Under the pieces are notes generated by a model that worked only from the letters and a program-made list of their open reading frames with translations, was not told where the DNA came from and ran no database searches. From NCBI GenBank assembly GCA_018623875.1, contig JAAZUZ010000093.1:1-6461 (forward strand): 6,461 nucleotides of DNA, read 5' to 3'. The stretch comes from Synechococcus sp. HW_metabat.21. Its GTDB lineage: Bacteria > Cyanobacteriota > Cyanobacteriia > PCC-6307 > Cyanobiaceae. Made by a program: the position numbers and the translations under genes. Positions 1 through 6,461 of this stretch are shown here, one piece after another (the first letter of the stretch is position 1; the number at the start of each line of letters is the position of its first letter).

Positions 1-76
1 ATCGGACACCGGCAATGACGATGACGACTCCACCCCGGGCGGTGGCCTGATGCAGCCCGTGGGCAGCGCCGCCTGA
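1..76 (+). CDS. C-terminal end of an unidentified protein (partial)
   Basis: An open frame enters from the left edge and ends at TGA 74-76. The 24 visible residues form a low-complexity tail: an acidic patch (NDDDD, about residues 5-9 of the fragment), then a Gly/Pro-rich stretch (TPGGGL) and an end reading QPVGSAA. The terminator at 98-124 lies 21 nt downstream in the right orientation, which supports this being the true 3' end of a plus-strand gene. Such tails are usually disordered, and nothing here identifies the family. The gene converges with the protease gene on the other strand, so the two are not co-transcribed. Confidence 0.55.
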   Translation, partial: SDTGNDDDDSTPGGGLMQPVGSAA

Positions 77-97
77 GCCCAATCAATGGTTCTCTTC

Positions 98-124
98 AGC
101 CCACGGCCTTGGCCGAGGGCTTTT
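98..124 (+). terminator. Intrinsic terminator of the left-edge gene
   Basis: The arms are AGCCCACGGCC (98-108) and GGCCGAGGGCT (111-121). They pair fully except for one internal A-A mismatch and close on a CTTG tetraloop (108-111). TTTT follows at 121-124. GC-rich stem plus T-tract is the standard rho-independent layout for plus-strand transcription. Read on the minus strand, the same hairpin is followed by GAAGAGAACC with no T-run, so it is at best a weak terminator for the converging protease gene. Confidence 0.8.
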
Positions 125-137
125 CTGTGGCTGGCCC

Positions 138-1490
138 CTACTGAACCGGTGCCGCCAATGCCGCGGGGACGTTGGCACTAGCCGGGTTGTAGGGCCGTGA
201 CTTGGTCAGGCTGCCGGCCGCCTTCACCTGCTTCAGCAGGGTGGACTCCGCCACGCGGTACTGGCTGTCCTTCTGGGTGCCCAGGTCCTCCAAGCGCAGG
301 CTTTGGATCTCACGGGCGCTGAGCTTGGCGCGCACGTCGGGATCAATGCCGTGCTTATGGATGTCACGGCCGCTGGGGGTGAGGTACTTGGCAATCGTGA
401 CCGTCATCCCTGATCCATCGATCAGGCCGCGGACCGATTGGACGAGGCCCTTGCCGAAGGTGGTCTCGCCGACAAGGATCGCGCGCTCGTTGTCCTGCAG
501 GGCACCGGAGAGAATTTCGCTGGCGCTGGCTGAGCCCTCATTCACCAGCACCACGAGGGGACGCTCGGTGAGGGCGCGACCCACCGCCCGCTTGGTGTCC
601 TGGATGCCATCACGGGTCTTCGTCGAGACGATGACTCCTTCGTTGAGCCATTGACGCGCAATCGCGATGCTGGCCACCAGCAAACCGCCGGGATTACTGC
701 GCAGATCAAGCACGTAACCCTGGACCTGCTGCTTCTCAAGGTCCTTCAACGCCTGCGCCATGTCCTTGGCGGCATTGGCGTTGAACTGCTTCAGGCGGAT
801 GTAGCCGATCTTGGTGCCATCGGCACTGGTATTGACCTGGGTATCCACCGCATGGAGCTCAATCCGAGCCCGCACCAGTGGGGTATCGAGCAGCTTGCCG
901 TCCCGGCGCAGCTGCAGGGTCACCGTGCTGCCGGCCTTCCCTCGGATCAACTTGACCGCATCCGCGGTGGTCATCCCCTTGGTGCTCTTGCCATCGATCG
1001 CCGTAATGACGTCCTTGGGCATCACCCCAGCGCGGGATGCGGGAGACCCTTCGATGGGGCTGACGACGGTGAGCTCTTTGGTGTCCTTATCGAGGCTCAG
1101 CTGAATCCCGACCCCGGAGAGTTCCCCCGAGGTGTCGATCTGCATCTCCTTGAACTCACGCGGATCGAGGAAACGCGTGTAGGGATCGTCCAGGGTCGCC
1201 AACATTCCCCGGATCGCTTCATAGCTCTCCTTGGTGCTGCCGTAACTCTTGGAGAGGACCTGGCGCCGCAGGTCTTTCCACTTATCCGTGGTGTATTTGC
1301 CGTTGGTATCGAGATAGTCCCGAAAGACGATCTGCCAGGTCTGATCAATGACTTCCTTCGGGCTATCGCTCACCAGCGAGGCCGAACCCGGCAGCAGGAG
1401 TGGCGGCAGACAAATCGCCCCAAGCGCACCAGCGCCGGCGAGAACAATCAGGGCGCGATGACGGGAGCGGCTGCCGCGGGGCTGAGTCAT
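138..1490 (-). CDS. Secreted S41-family C-terminal processing protease with PDZ domain
   Basis: A serine endopeptidase of the Tsp/CtpA family, which cuts proteins near their C termini using a Ser-Lys dyad; cyanobacteria carry several, one of which matures photosystem II D1. The 450 residues show a basic N terminus and hydrophobic segment (about 12-37, signal peptide or anchor), the Ctp N-terminal helical region with LDDPYTRFL (100-108), a PDZ domain (about 124-200, GVGIQL start), and the S41 core. In SASASEI the predicted nucleophile is Ser322; Lys347 in TFGKG is 25 residues later, the spacing seen in E. coli Tsp and algal D1 protease. DLRSNPGGLL (262-271) is also conserved. It should act in the thylakoid lumen or periplasm. 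I start it at ATG 1490, preceded by AGGAG with a 7-nt gap; a TTG at 1523 would add 11 residues but has less support. Which paralogue (CtpA, B or C) it is cannot be settled, so D1 processing is not claimed. It lies 101 nt downstream of ispG. Confidence 0.9.
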   Translation of the reverse strand: MTQPRGSRSRHRALIVLAGAGALGAICLPPLLLPGSASLVSDSPKEVIDQTWQIVFRDYLDTNGKYTTDKWKDLRRQVLSKSYGSTKESYEAIRGMLATLDDPYTRFLDPREFKEMQIDTSGELSGVGIQLSLDKDTKELTVVSPIEGSPASRAGVMPKDVITAIDGKSTKGMTTADAVKLIRGKAGSTVTLQLRRDGKLLDTPLVRARIELHAVDTQVNTSADGTKIGYIRLKQFNANAAKDMAQALKDLEKQQVQGYVLDLRSNPGGLLVASIAIARQWLNEGVIVSTKTRDGIQDTKRAVGRALTERPLVVLVNEGSASASEILSGALQDNERAILVGETTFGKGLVQSVRGLIDGSGMTVTIAKYLTPSGRDIHKHGIDPDVRAKLSAREIQSLRLEDLGTQKDSQYRVAESTLLKQVKAAGSLTKSRPYNPASANVPAALAAPVQ

Positions 1491-1497
1491 CAAGGCG

Positions 1498-1502
1498 CTC
1501 CT
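1498..1502 (-). promoter_or_regulatory. Shine-Dalgarno site deciding the protease start
   Basis: AGGAG on the minus strand lies 7 nt before ATG 1490-1488. It is one of the few good ribosome binding sites in the window and argues for the ATG over the upstream in-frame TTG at 1523-1521. If the TTG were used, this sequence would lie inside the coding region. Confidence 0.65.
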
Positions 1503-1591
1503 GACACCGGGAGATGGCTTCAACGTAGCCCCAGTTCTCCAACCTCAGGTGGCGTGAAAACCGGAGAAATCTGCGGGTTAACCGAGGCCCC

Positions 1592-2815
<1,224 letters not shown>

Positions 2816-2852
2816 GGCAGCAGCGTTGGGCAGGCCGGTTGGGGCAAGCCTG

Positions 2853-3452
2853 TCACAACGGAGCGTCCAATTGGGCCAAGCGGCGCTGCACATCCTGCAG
2901 GTCCTGCCAGGTCAGCCACTTGGGTGCCCCCCGCTCTTTGGAGGGATTGCGCAGCAGATAGGAGGGATGGAAGACCGGCATCAGCCAGCGGCCCTCCCAC
3001 TGGCGCCACTGGCCGCGGATCTTGGTCATCCCACCCTTGATTCCGAGCAAGCCCTCCACGGCCGTTGCCCCCGCCAGGAGGATGACCGCAGGATCCACCA
3101 GGGCGATCTGGCGATCCAACCAGGGCTTGCAGGACGCCATCTCCAGGGCCGTGGGCTTGCGGTTCTCCGGCGGACGGCACTTGACGATGTTGCAGACATA
3201 GGCATCGCGGTTGCTGTCGATGCCGACGCTCTCGAGCATCCGATCCAGCAGCTGACCCGAGCGCCCCACAAAGGGCTGTCCTTGCTCGTCCTCCTGGGCA
3301 CCGGGCCCCTCGCCAATCACCATCAGACGGGCCTTGGGGTTGCCGCGGCTCACCACGACTTGGCTGCGGCTACTGCCCAACTTGCAGAGGCGGCAGGCAT
3401 CGCAACTCTCCGCCAAGGCCGCCAGGTCCTGTTCAAGGGAGGTGGCCGTCAT
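2853..3452 (-). CDS. Type-4 (family 4) uracil-DNA glycosylase with 4Fe-4S cluster
   Basis: It removes uracil from DNA, starting base-excision repair after cytosine deamination or dUMP incorporation. The 199-residue product has the family-4 hallmarks: motif A GEGPGAQED (47-55, catalytic pocket), PFVGRSGQLLD (60-70), the NIVKCRPPENRKP segment (88-100), and the C-terminal HPSYLLR motif (162-168, DNA intercalation loop). Likely cluster ligands are Cys20 and Cys23 (CRLC), Cys92 and Cys108. The 15-residue gap between the last two matches the Thermotoga enzyme as I recall it. Cys17 adds a further CxxC. I start at ATG 3452, which leaves a 10-nt gap after the VOC gene; a TTG at 3485 would add 11 residues and overlap that gene. 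Related domains occur in phage DNA polymerases, but the length and motifs here fit a stand-alone repair enzyme. Confidence 0.93.
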   Translation of the reverse strand: MTATSLEQDLAALAESCDACRLCKLGSSRSQVVVSRGNPKARLMVIGEGPGAQEDEQGQPFVGRSGQLLDRMLESVGIDSNRDAYVCNIVKCRPPENRKPTALEMASCKPWLDRQIALVDPAVILLAGATAVEGLLGIKGGMTKIRGQWRQWEGRWLMPVFHPSYLLRNPSKERGAPKWLTWQDLQDVQRRLAQLDAPL

Positions 3453-3462
3453 CGCCCTGCAA

Positions 3463-3870
3463 TCACTCGTGCGTCTCTCTAGCAATCAGCAGCAGCGCAT
3501 TGCCTTCGGGATCGTTCAGCCAGGCCTCCCAGCCAAAGGACTCCTGGCGTGAAGGCTCAAGCAGCTGCCCCCCGTGCTCCTGGGCCCTGGTGATCGCGGC
3601 AGCCAATCCCGTCTCACCGCCACTGAGCTGGAGGGCTACGGCCAGACGTCCCCGCTGCCGGGGCAGGGGCCGAGCGCGACTGGGGGCATAAACCTCGAGC
3701 CAGAGCGATCCCGGCAGGGGCACCCTCCAGTGGGAGGGGCTCAACCCCGGCGCCGCAGCGCTGCCACAGATCTGGCCATAAAAGCGGGCCAAGCCGGCGG
3801 GGTCATCGGCCGCCAACACCAGGCCAAACGTTGGTGATGGTGCAGCTGACATCGAAAGTGGGCCCGGCAT
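3463..3870 (-). CDS. Small VOC/glyoxalase-fold protein
   Basis: The 135 residues read as one vicinal-oxygen-chelate unit built from two beta-alpha-beta-beta-beta repeats. The first begins FGLVLAADDPAGLARFYGQICG (about 15-36). The second runs from about 74 to 132 and closes with WLNDPEGNALLLIARE, the usual glyoxalase/bleomycin-resistance C-terminal signature. The first strand has no metal-binding His; Glu59 (LEVY) and Glu122 (DPEGN) are candidate ligands only, so the substrate and even metal dependence are unknown. Single-unit VOC proteins normally dimerise. Two ATG starts are possible, 3870 and 3852 (129 residues, starting MSAAPS); neither has a Shine-Dalgarno site. It is the first gene of the minus-strand cluster, 10 nt ahead of the uracil-DNA glycosylase, and faces the aminotransferase gene across a 63-nt divergent gap. 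Confidence 0.75.
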   Translation of the reverse strand: MPGPLSMSAAPSPTFGLVLAADDPAGLARFYGQICGSAAAPGLSPSHWRVPLPGSLWLEVYAPSRARPLPRQRGRLAVALQLSGGETGLAAAITRAQEHGGQLLEPSRQESFGWEAWLNDPEGNALLLIARETHE

Positions 3871-3933
3871 GCGGCAGGATGCACAACATCACCGGTAAGC
3901 CGCAAGGCGTTACCCCCTGACGTCGCTGCTCGA
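3871..3933. promoter_or_regulatory. Divergent intergenic region, presumed to hold both promoters
   Basis: These 63 nt separate the start of the VOC gene (minus) from the aminotransferase start (plus), so they should contain both promoters unless these extend into the genes. I see no convincing -10/-35 pair and no Shine-Dalgarno on either side. The only symmetry is a 6-bp TGCGGC/GCCGCA pair about 24 nt apart, too weak to call an operator. The promoter role is inferred from gene orientation alone. Confidence 0.35.
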
Positions 3934-5112
3934 ATGCCGCGCCCGTTGAAACTCTCCGCCCGGGCCCAAGCGCTGCAGCCCTCATTGACGCTGGCGATTG
4001 CAGCCCGCGCCAAGGCCTTGAAGGCCGACGGACGGGACATCTGCAGCCTGAGCGCCGGCGAACCGGACTTCGATACTCCGGACTTCATCCGCCAAGCCGC
4101 GGCCCAAGCCCTCGAGAGCGGTCTGACCCGCTATGGCCCCGCCGCCGGCGAACCGGCCCTGCGGGAGGCCATCGCCCAAAAACTGACTCAGGAGAACCTG
4201 GTCCCCACCAGCGCCGACCAGGTCTTGGTGACCAACGGGGGCAAGCAGGCGCTCTACAACCTCTTTCAGGTCCTGCTGGAGCCCGGCGATGAGCTGCTGC
4301 TCCCCGTTCCCTACTGGTTGAGCTATCCGGAGATGGCCCGGCTGGCTGGAGCCTCGGTTCGCCTCATCCCGAGCTCCGCCGCCGAAGGCTTCCGGCTGGA
4401 TCCCGAGCGGCTGGAGGCGGCCATCACCCCAGCGAGCAAGCTGCTGGTCCTCAACAGCCCCGGTAACCCCACGGGCACGGTGCTCAGCCGCAGCGACCTC
4501 GAAGCGATCGCCGAGGTGCTCCGCCGCCACCCCCAGGTGGCCGTGGTCTGCGACGAGATCTACGAATTCCTACTGGCTCCGGGCCACAGCCACCACAGCT
4601 TCGCGGCCGTTGCCCCCGACCTGGCCGACCGGGTGTTCACGGTCAATGGCTTCGCGAAGGGCTGGGCCATGACCGGCTGGCGAATCGGTTGGTTGGCCGG
4701 CAACAGCACAGCCCTCAAGGCCGCCAGTGCCCTGCAAAGCCAAAGCACCAGCAATGTCTGCACCTTCGCCCAATACGGCGCCCTTGCGGCGATCACTGGA
4801 TCGCGCGAGTGCGTGCAGACCATGGCAGCCCAATTCACCCATCGGCGCCAGCTGCTCAGCGATGGCCTCCAGGCCATCAACGGCGTCCAACTCTTGCCCC
4901 CCCAGGGGGCCTTCTACGCCTTCCCGAACATCAGCAGCAGTGGCCTGGACTCGATGGTCTTCTGCGAGCGCCTGCTCGAAGAGCAAGGGTTGGCGGTGGT
5001 GCCCGGTGGCGCCTTCGGCGACAACGACTGCATTCGCCTCTCCTGTGCCGCCTCCGACGCCACGCTCCAAGACGGCCTAGCCCGCCTGCGGCGCTTCATC
5101 GAAAGCCTCTAA
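3934..5112 (+). CDS. aspC: Pyridoxal-phosphate aspartate aminotransferase, class I subgroup Ib type
   Basis: It transfers the amino group between aspartate and 2-oxoglutarate (giving oxaloacetate and glutamate) in the cytoplasm; some cyanobacterial and plant Ib enzymes also use prephenate. The 392 residues cover the full fold. Visible: substrate loop SLSAGEPDFDTP (38-49), YGPAAGEPALREAI (67-80), cofactor phosphate-binding NGGKQALYNL (101-110), ring-stacking Trp128 in PYWLSYPE, Asn178 in SPGNPTG, Asp207 and Tyr210 in CDEIYEF, Schiff-base Lys242 in NGFAKGWAMTGWRIGW, Arg250 (phosphate) and Arg368 in IRLSCA (substrate carboxylate). All catalytic residues are present. NGGKQALYN favours subgroup Ib aspartate aminotransferase over tyrosine or LL-DAP aminotransferases, but prephenate or alanine activity cannot be excluded. 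The start is ATG 3934, without a Shine-Dalgarno site. The binding-protein gene follows after 32 nt on the same strand. Confidence 0.88.
   Translation: MPRPLKLSARAQALQPSLTLAIAARAKALKADGRDICSLSAGEPDFDTPDFIRQAAAQALESGLTRYGPAAGEPALREAIAQKLTQENLVPTSADQVLVTNGGKQALYNLFQVLLEPGDELLLPVPYWLSYPEMARLAGASVRLIPSSAAEGFRLDPERLEAAITPASKLLVLNSPGNPTGTVLSRSDLEAIAEVLRRHPQVAVVCDEIYEFLLAPGHSHHSFAAVAPDLADRVFTVNGFAKGWAMTGWRIGWLAGNSTALKAASALQSQSTSNVCTFAQYGALAAITGSRECVQTMAAQFTHRRQLLSDGLQAINGVQLLPPQGAFYAFPNISSSGLDSMVFCERLLEEQGLAVVPGGAFGDNDCIRLSCAASDATLQDGLARLRRFIESL
4504..4511. repeat. HIP1 octamer inside aspC
   Basis: Second perfect GCGATCGC in the window, here within the aminotransferase coding sequence (Glu-Ala-Ile-Ala codons around residues 190-193). 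It supports cyanobacterial origin. Confidence 0.7.
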
Positions 5113-5122
5113 TTGCAGAATC

Positions 5123-5142
5123 ATGGATTGATCGCAATCCAT
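5123..5142. promoter_or_regulatory. Perfect 8-bp inverted repeat before the binding-protein start
   Basis: The arms ATGGATTG (5123-5130) and CAATCCAT (5135-5142) are exact reverse complements around an ATCG spacer. The element fills most of the 32-nt gap between aspC and the binding-protein gene and ends 2 nt before ATG 5145. As RNA it would form an 8-bp hairpin with a tetraloop across the ribosome landing zone; as DNA it could be a dimeric repressor site. There is no T-tract after it, so it is not an intrinsic terminator. The symmetry is seen directly; the regulatory role is inference. Confidence 0.45.
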
Positions 5143-5144
5143 CG

Positions 5145-6095
5145 ATGACCACCCGTTTCAGCGGCCGAGAACGTTGGGCCGCCGCGGCCGTGGGCGTTTC
5201 GCTTGCCGTGCTGCCGGTGGCCGCTCCTCTGCCCTTGAGCAGTGCGTTAACAAGCGCAGCCGTCGCACAGACCAACAAGCCCGTGCTGCGGATCGGCGCC
5301 ATCCCCGATCAGAAGCCCGAGAAGCTGAACCGGCTCTACGGATTGGTCGCCAATGAACTCAGCAAGCAGCTGGGTGTCGACGTCAAATATGTCCCCGTCA
5401 CGAATTACGCCGCAGCGGTCAGTGCCTTCCGCACCGGCAATTTGGATTTGGTCTGGTTCGGCGGCCTGACCGGCGTCCAGGCCCGGCTGCAGAAACCCGG
5501 CTCCCAGGTGATCGCCCAACGCGACATCGACGCCAAATTCCAATCGGTCTTCATCGCGAACAGCAAGAGCCAGCTGAAACCGATCAGCAGCATCAATGGC
5601 CTGAAGGAGCTCAAGGGCAAGCGCGTCACCTTCGGTTCCCAGAGCTCCACCTCAGGGCGTCTGATGCCCCAGTACTTCCTGGCTCAGGCCGGTGTGAAAC
5701 CCAGCCAGTTCGCCGGTGGAGCGCCTGGCTTCAGCGGCAGCCATGACGCCACCGTGGCCCTGGTGCAGAGCGGCGCCTATGACGCCGGCGCCCTGAACAA
5801 ACAGGTCTGGGAAGCCAACCTGGCCAGCGGCAAAGCCAACAAGGCCAAGGTCTACGCGATCTGGACCACCCCCGGGTACCCCGACTACCACTGGATCGCC
5901 CAGTCCGACCTGAACCAGCGCTTCGGTGCCGGCTTCACCGGCAAGCTGCGCGACGCGATCTTGAGCTGGCGCACCAGCAATCCTGAGCAGAAGGCGATCC
6001 TGGAGCTCTTCGGGGCCCAGCGCTTCATCGGGGCAAAGGCCAGCGATTACGCCAAGATCGAGCAGGTGGGCCGGCAGATCGGCAAGATCCGCTGA
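5145..6095 (+). CDS. Periplasmic substrate-binding protein, PhnD/putative selenate family
   Basis: An ABC-importer binding protein of the phosphate/phosphite/phosphonate type, closest by eye to the group annotated as putative selenate-binding. The 316 residues start with a Sec signal peptide (Arg-rich 4-10, hydrophobic about 12-38, AVA|Q cleavage near 41/42). No lipobox Cys is present, so it should be soluble in the periplasm. Family marks follow: LRIGAIPDQKPEKL (48-61), VPVTNYAAAVSAFRTGNLDLVWFGGLTGVQARL (83-115), the oxyanion-binding loop SSTSG (167-171) with Arg172 and Leu173 after it, and GSHDATVALVQSGAYDAGALN (198-218) at the hinge. The ligand (selenate, phosphite, phosphonate or another oxyanion) cannot be read from sequence. 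ATG 5145 is chosen because the signal peptide begins there; the frame is open further upstream only because it overlaps aspC. No permease or ATPase gene follows in the window. Confidence 0.85.
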   Translation: MTTRFSGRERWAAAAVGVSLAVLPVAAPLPLSSALTSAAVAQTNKPVLRIGAIPDQKPEKLNRLYGLVANELSKQLGVDVKYVPVTNYAAAVSAFRTGNLDLVWFGGLTGVQARLQKPGSQVIAQRDIDAKFQSVFIANSKSQLKPISSINGLKELKGKRVTFGSQSSTSGRLMPQYFLAQAGVKPSQFAGGAPGFSGSHDATVALVQSGAYDAGALNKQVWEANLASGKANKAKVYAIWTTPGYPDYHWIAQSDLNQRFGAGFTGKLRDAILSWRTSNPEQKAILELFGAQRFIGAKASDYAKIEQVGRQIGKIR

Positions 6096-6107
6096 TTCCC
6101 GGAGCAG

Positions 6108-6136
6108 AATGCGGGGATCGGCGTGATCCCCGCGTT
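6108..6136 (+). promoter_or_regulatory. Strong stem-loop spanning the start codon of the next gene
   Basis: Arms AATGCGGGGATC (6108-6119) and GATCCCCGCGTT (6125-6136) pair over 12 bp, with one G-U wobble, around the 5-nt loop GGCGT. It begins 13 nt after the stop of the binding-protein gene. No T-run follows, so it is not a standard intrinsic terminator. The proposed GTG start (6123-6125) of the next gene lies at the loop/right-arm junction, so a folded stem would hinder its initiation. Possible roles are 3'-end protection of the upstream message, partial termination, or translational control of the downstream pair. Confidence 0.6.
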
Positions 6137-6371
6137 GTCCACGACCCTGCTGACTGACCTGCTGCTGCTGGTGGCTGGCCTGCTGCTTTGGCAGCGCAGC
6201 TGCAGTGACGGGGATGAGGTCTGGGTCTTGTTTCTGCGCTCGATCGCCGCCATCGATCTGGCGGTGATCCTCTTGAGCAATGGGGTTCTCTGGCTGGAGA
6301 TTCCCCTGCTCGTTTTGGTCTTTGGCTTGCCGTCGGTGGCCAAATTGGAAAAACGAGAGGGTCGCGGATGA
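6123..6371 (+). CDS. Small three-helix membrane protein, possible MrpF/MnhF antiporter subunit
   Basis: An 82-residue hydrophobic protein with three likely membrane helices: about 6-23 (LSTTLLTDLLLLVAGLLL), about 34-51 (VLFLRSIAAIDLAVILLS) and about 53-70 (GVLWLEIPLLVLVFGLPS), ending in a charged KLEKREGRG tail. Size, helix count and the last block resemble MrpF/MnhF, a subunit of multisubunit Na+/H+ antiporters; LWLEIPLLVLVFG...KLEK aligns by eye with the FLDI-LLL...LEK end of Bacillus MrpF. The usual MrpF loop (GPTxxDRVVALD) is poorly matched (SDGDEVWVLFL), so this is a tentative call. Start GTG 6123 has GGGG 6 nt upstream but lies in the stem-loop; TTG 6135 is an alternative. It follows the binding-protein gene by 27 nt and overlaps the next ORF by ATGA. 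Confidence 0.5.
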   Translation: MIPALSTTLLTDLLLLVAGLLLWQRSCSDGDEVWVLFLRSIAAIDLAVILLSNGVLWLEIPLLVLVFGLPSVAKLEKREGRG

Positions 6372-6454
6372 ACCCGCGCGGCCCCGACGTCATTGAACTC
6401 ACCTTGGTGGGCCTGATCCTGGCCCTGATGGTGTTCCGCTTCACCCAGAGCTGA
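6368..6454 (+). CDS. 28-residue single-helix membrane micro-ORF
   Basis: The ORF begins at ATG 6368 and ends at TGA 6452-6454. It overlaps the stop codon of the preceding gene as ATGA, typical of translational coupling, and has the purine-rich GAGAGGG (6355-6361) 6 nt before the start. The product has a short polar start (MNPRGPD), one hydrophobic helix at about residues 8-22 (VIELTLVGLILALMV) and the end FRFTQS. I do not recognise a family. It may be a real small membrane protein, or the first helix of a longer antiporter subunit cut by a frameshift; both other plus-strand frames stay open from about 6430 to the window edge at 6461. Confidence 0.45.
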   Translation: MNPRGPDVIELTLVGLILALMVFRFTQS

Positions 6455-6461
6455 CGGCCCC

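Noticed and set aside
2816..2852. Possible hairpin between the glycosylase and ispG genes (CAGGC/GCCTG arms)
   Set aside because: The stem is only 5 bp with a long, bulged interior and no T-tract, so neither termination nor regulation is supported.
2816..2893. 26-codon N-terminal extension of ispG
   Set aside because: It overlaps the glycosylase 3' end and has no IspG-like sequence; ATG 2815 gives the usual length.
3871..3903. TGCGGC/GCCGCA inverted pair in the divergent gap
   Set aside because: Six base pairs separated by about 24 nt in GC-rich DNA is expected by chance.
3982..4530. 182-codon minus-strand open frame opposite aspC
   Set aside because: It is antisense to the aminotransferase catalytic core and has no recognisable domain.
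4689..5144. N-terminal extension of the binding protein into aspC
   Set aside because: The extension overlaps aspC in another frame and is Pro/Arg/Gln-rich. The signal peptide starting at ATG 5145 marks the real N terminus.

Overview
The window looks like chromosomal DNA from a high-GC picocyanobacterium of the Synechococcus/Cyanobium type. The evidence is the high GC content, short intergenic gaps, start codons that mostly lack a Shine-Dalgarno sequence, two copies of the cyanobacterial HIP1 octamer GCGATCGC (2183 and 4504), and a gene set that fits this group: a C-terminal processing protease of the plastid/cyanobacterial kind, IspG and a subgroup-Ib aspartate aminotransferase. The assignment comes from pattern recognition only; no database search was possible.

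Layout. Positions 2-76 hold the acidic C-terminal tail of an unidentified plus-strand gene, closed by a clear intrinsic terminator at 98-124. Converging on it is a minus-strand cluster, read from right to left: a small VOC/glyoxalase-fold protein (3463-3870), a type-4 iron-sulfur uracil-DNA glycosylase (2853-3452), ispG of the MEP isoprenoid pathway (1592-2815) and a secreted S41 protease with a PDZ domain (138-1490). Gaps are 10, 37 and 101 nt, so the first three genes are probably one transcript; the protease may or may not share it.

Diverging from the VOC gene across 63 nt is a plus-strand group: aspC-like aminotransferase (3934-5112), a periplasmic oxyanion-binding protein of the PhnD/putative-selenate family (5145-6095), a small three-helix membrane protein resembling MrpF/MnhF (6123-6371), and a 28-codon membrane micro-ORF (6368-6454) overlapping it by ATGA. 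The window ends 7 nt later.

Most of the window is housekeeping metabolism, DNA repair and envelope protein processing. The parts that deserve a second look are on the right: a binding protein with no permease or ATPase directly behind it, a perfect 8-bp inverted repeat ending 2 nt before its start codon, a strong stem-loop that contains the start codon of the next gene and overlaps a 5-codon leader ORF, and the coupled micro-ORF. I see no mobile element, CRISPR array, tRNA, rRNA or defence system. No gene-free stretch exceeds about 101 nt.
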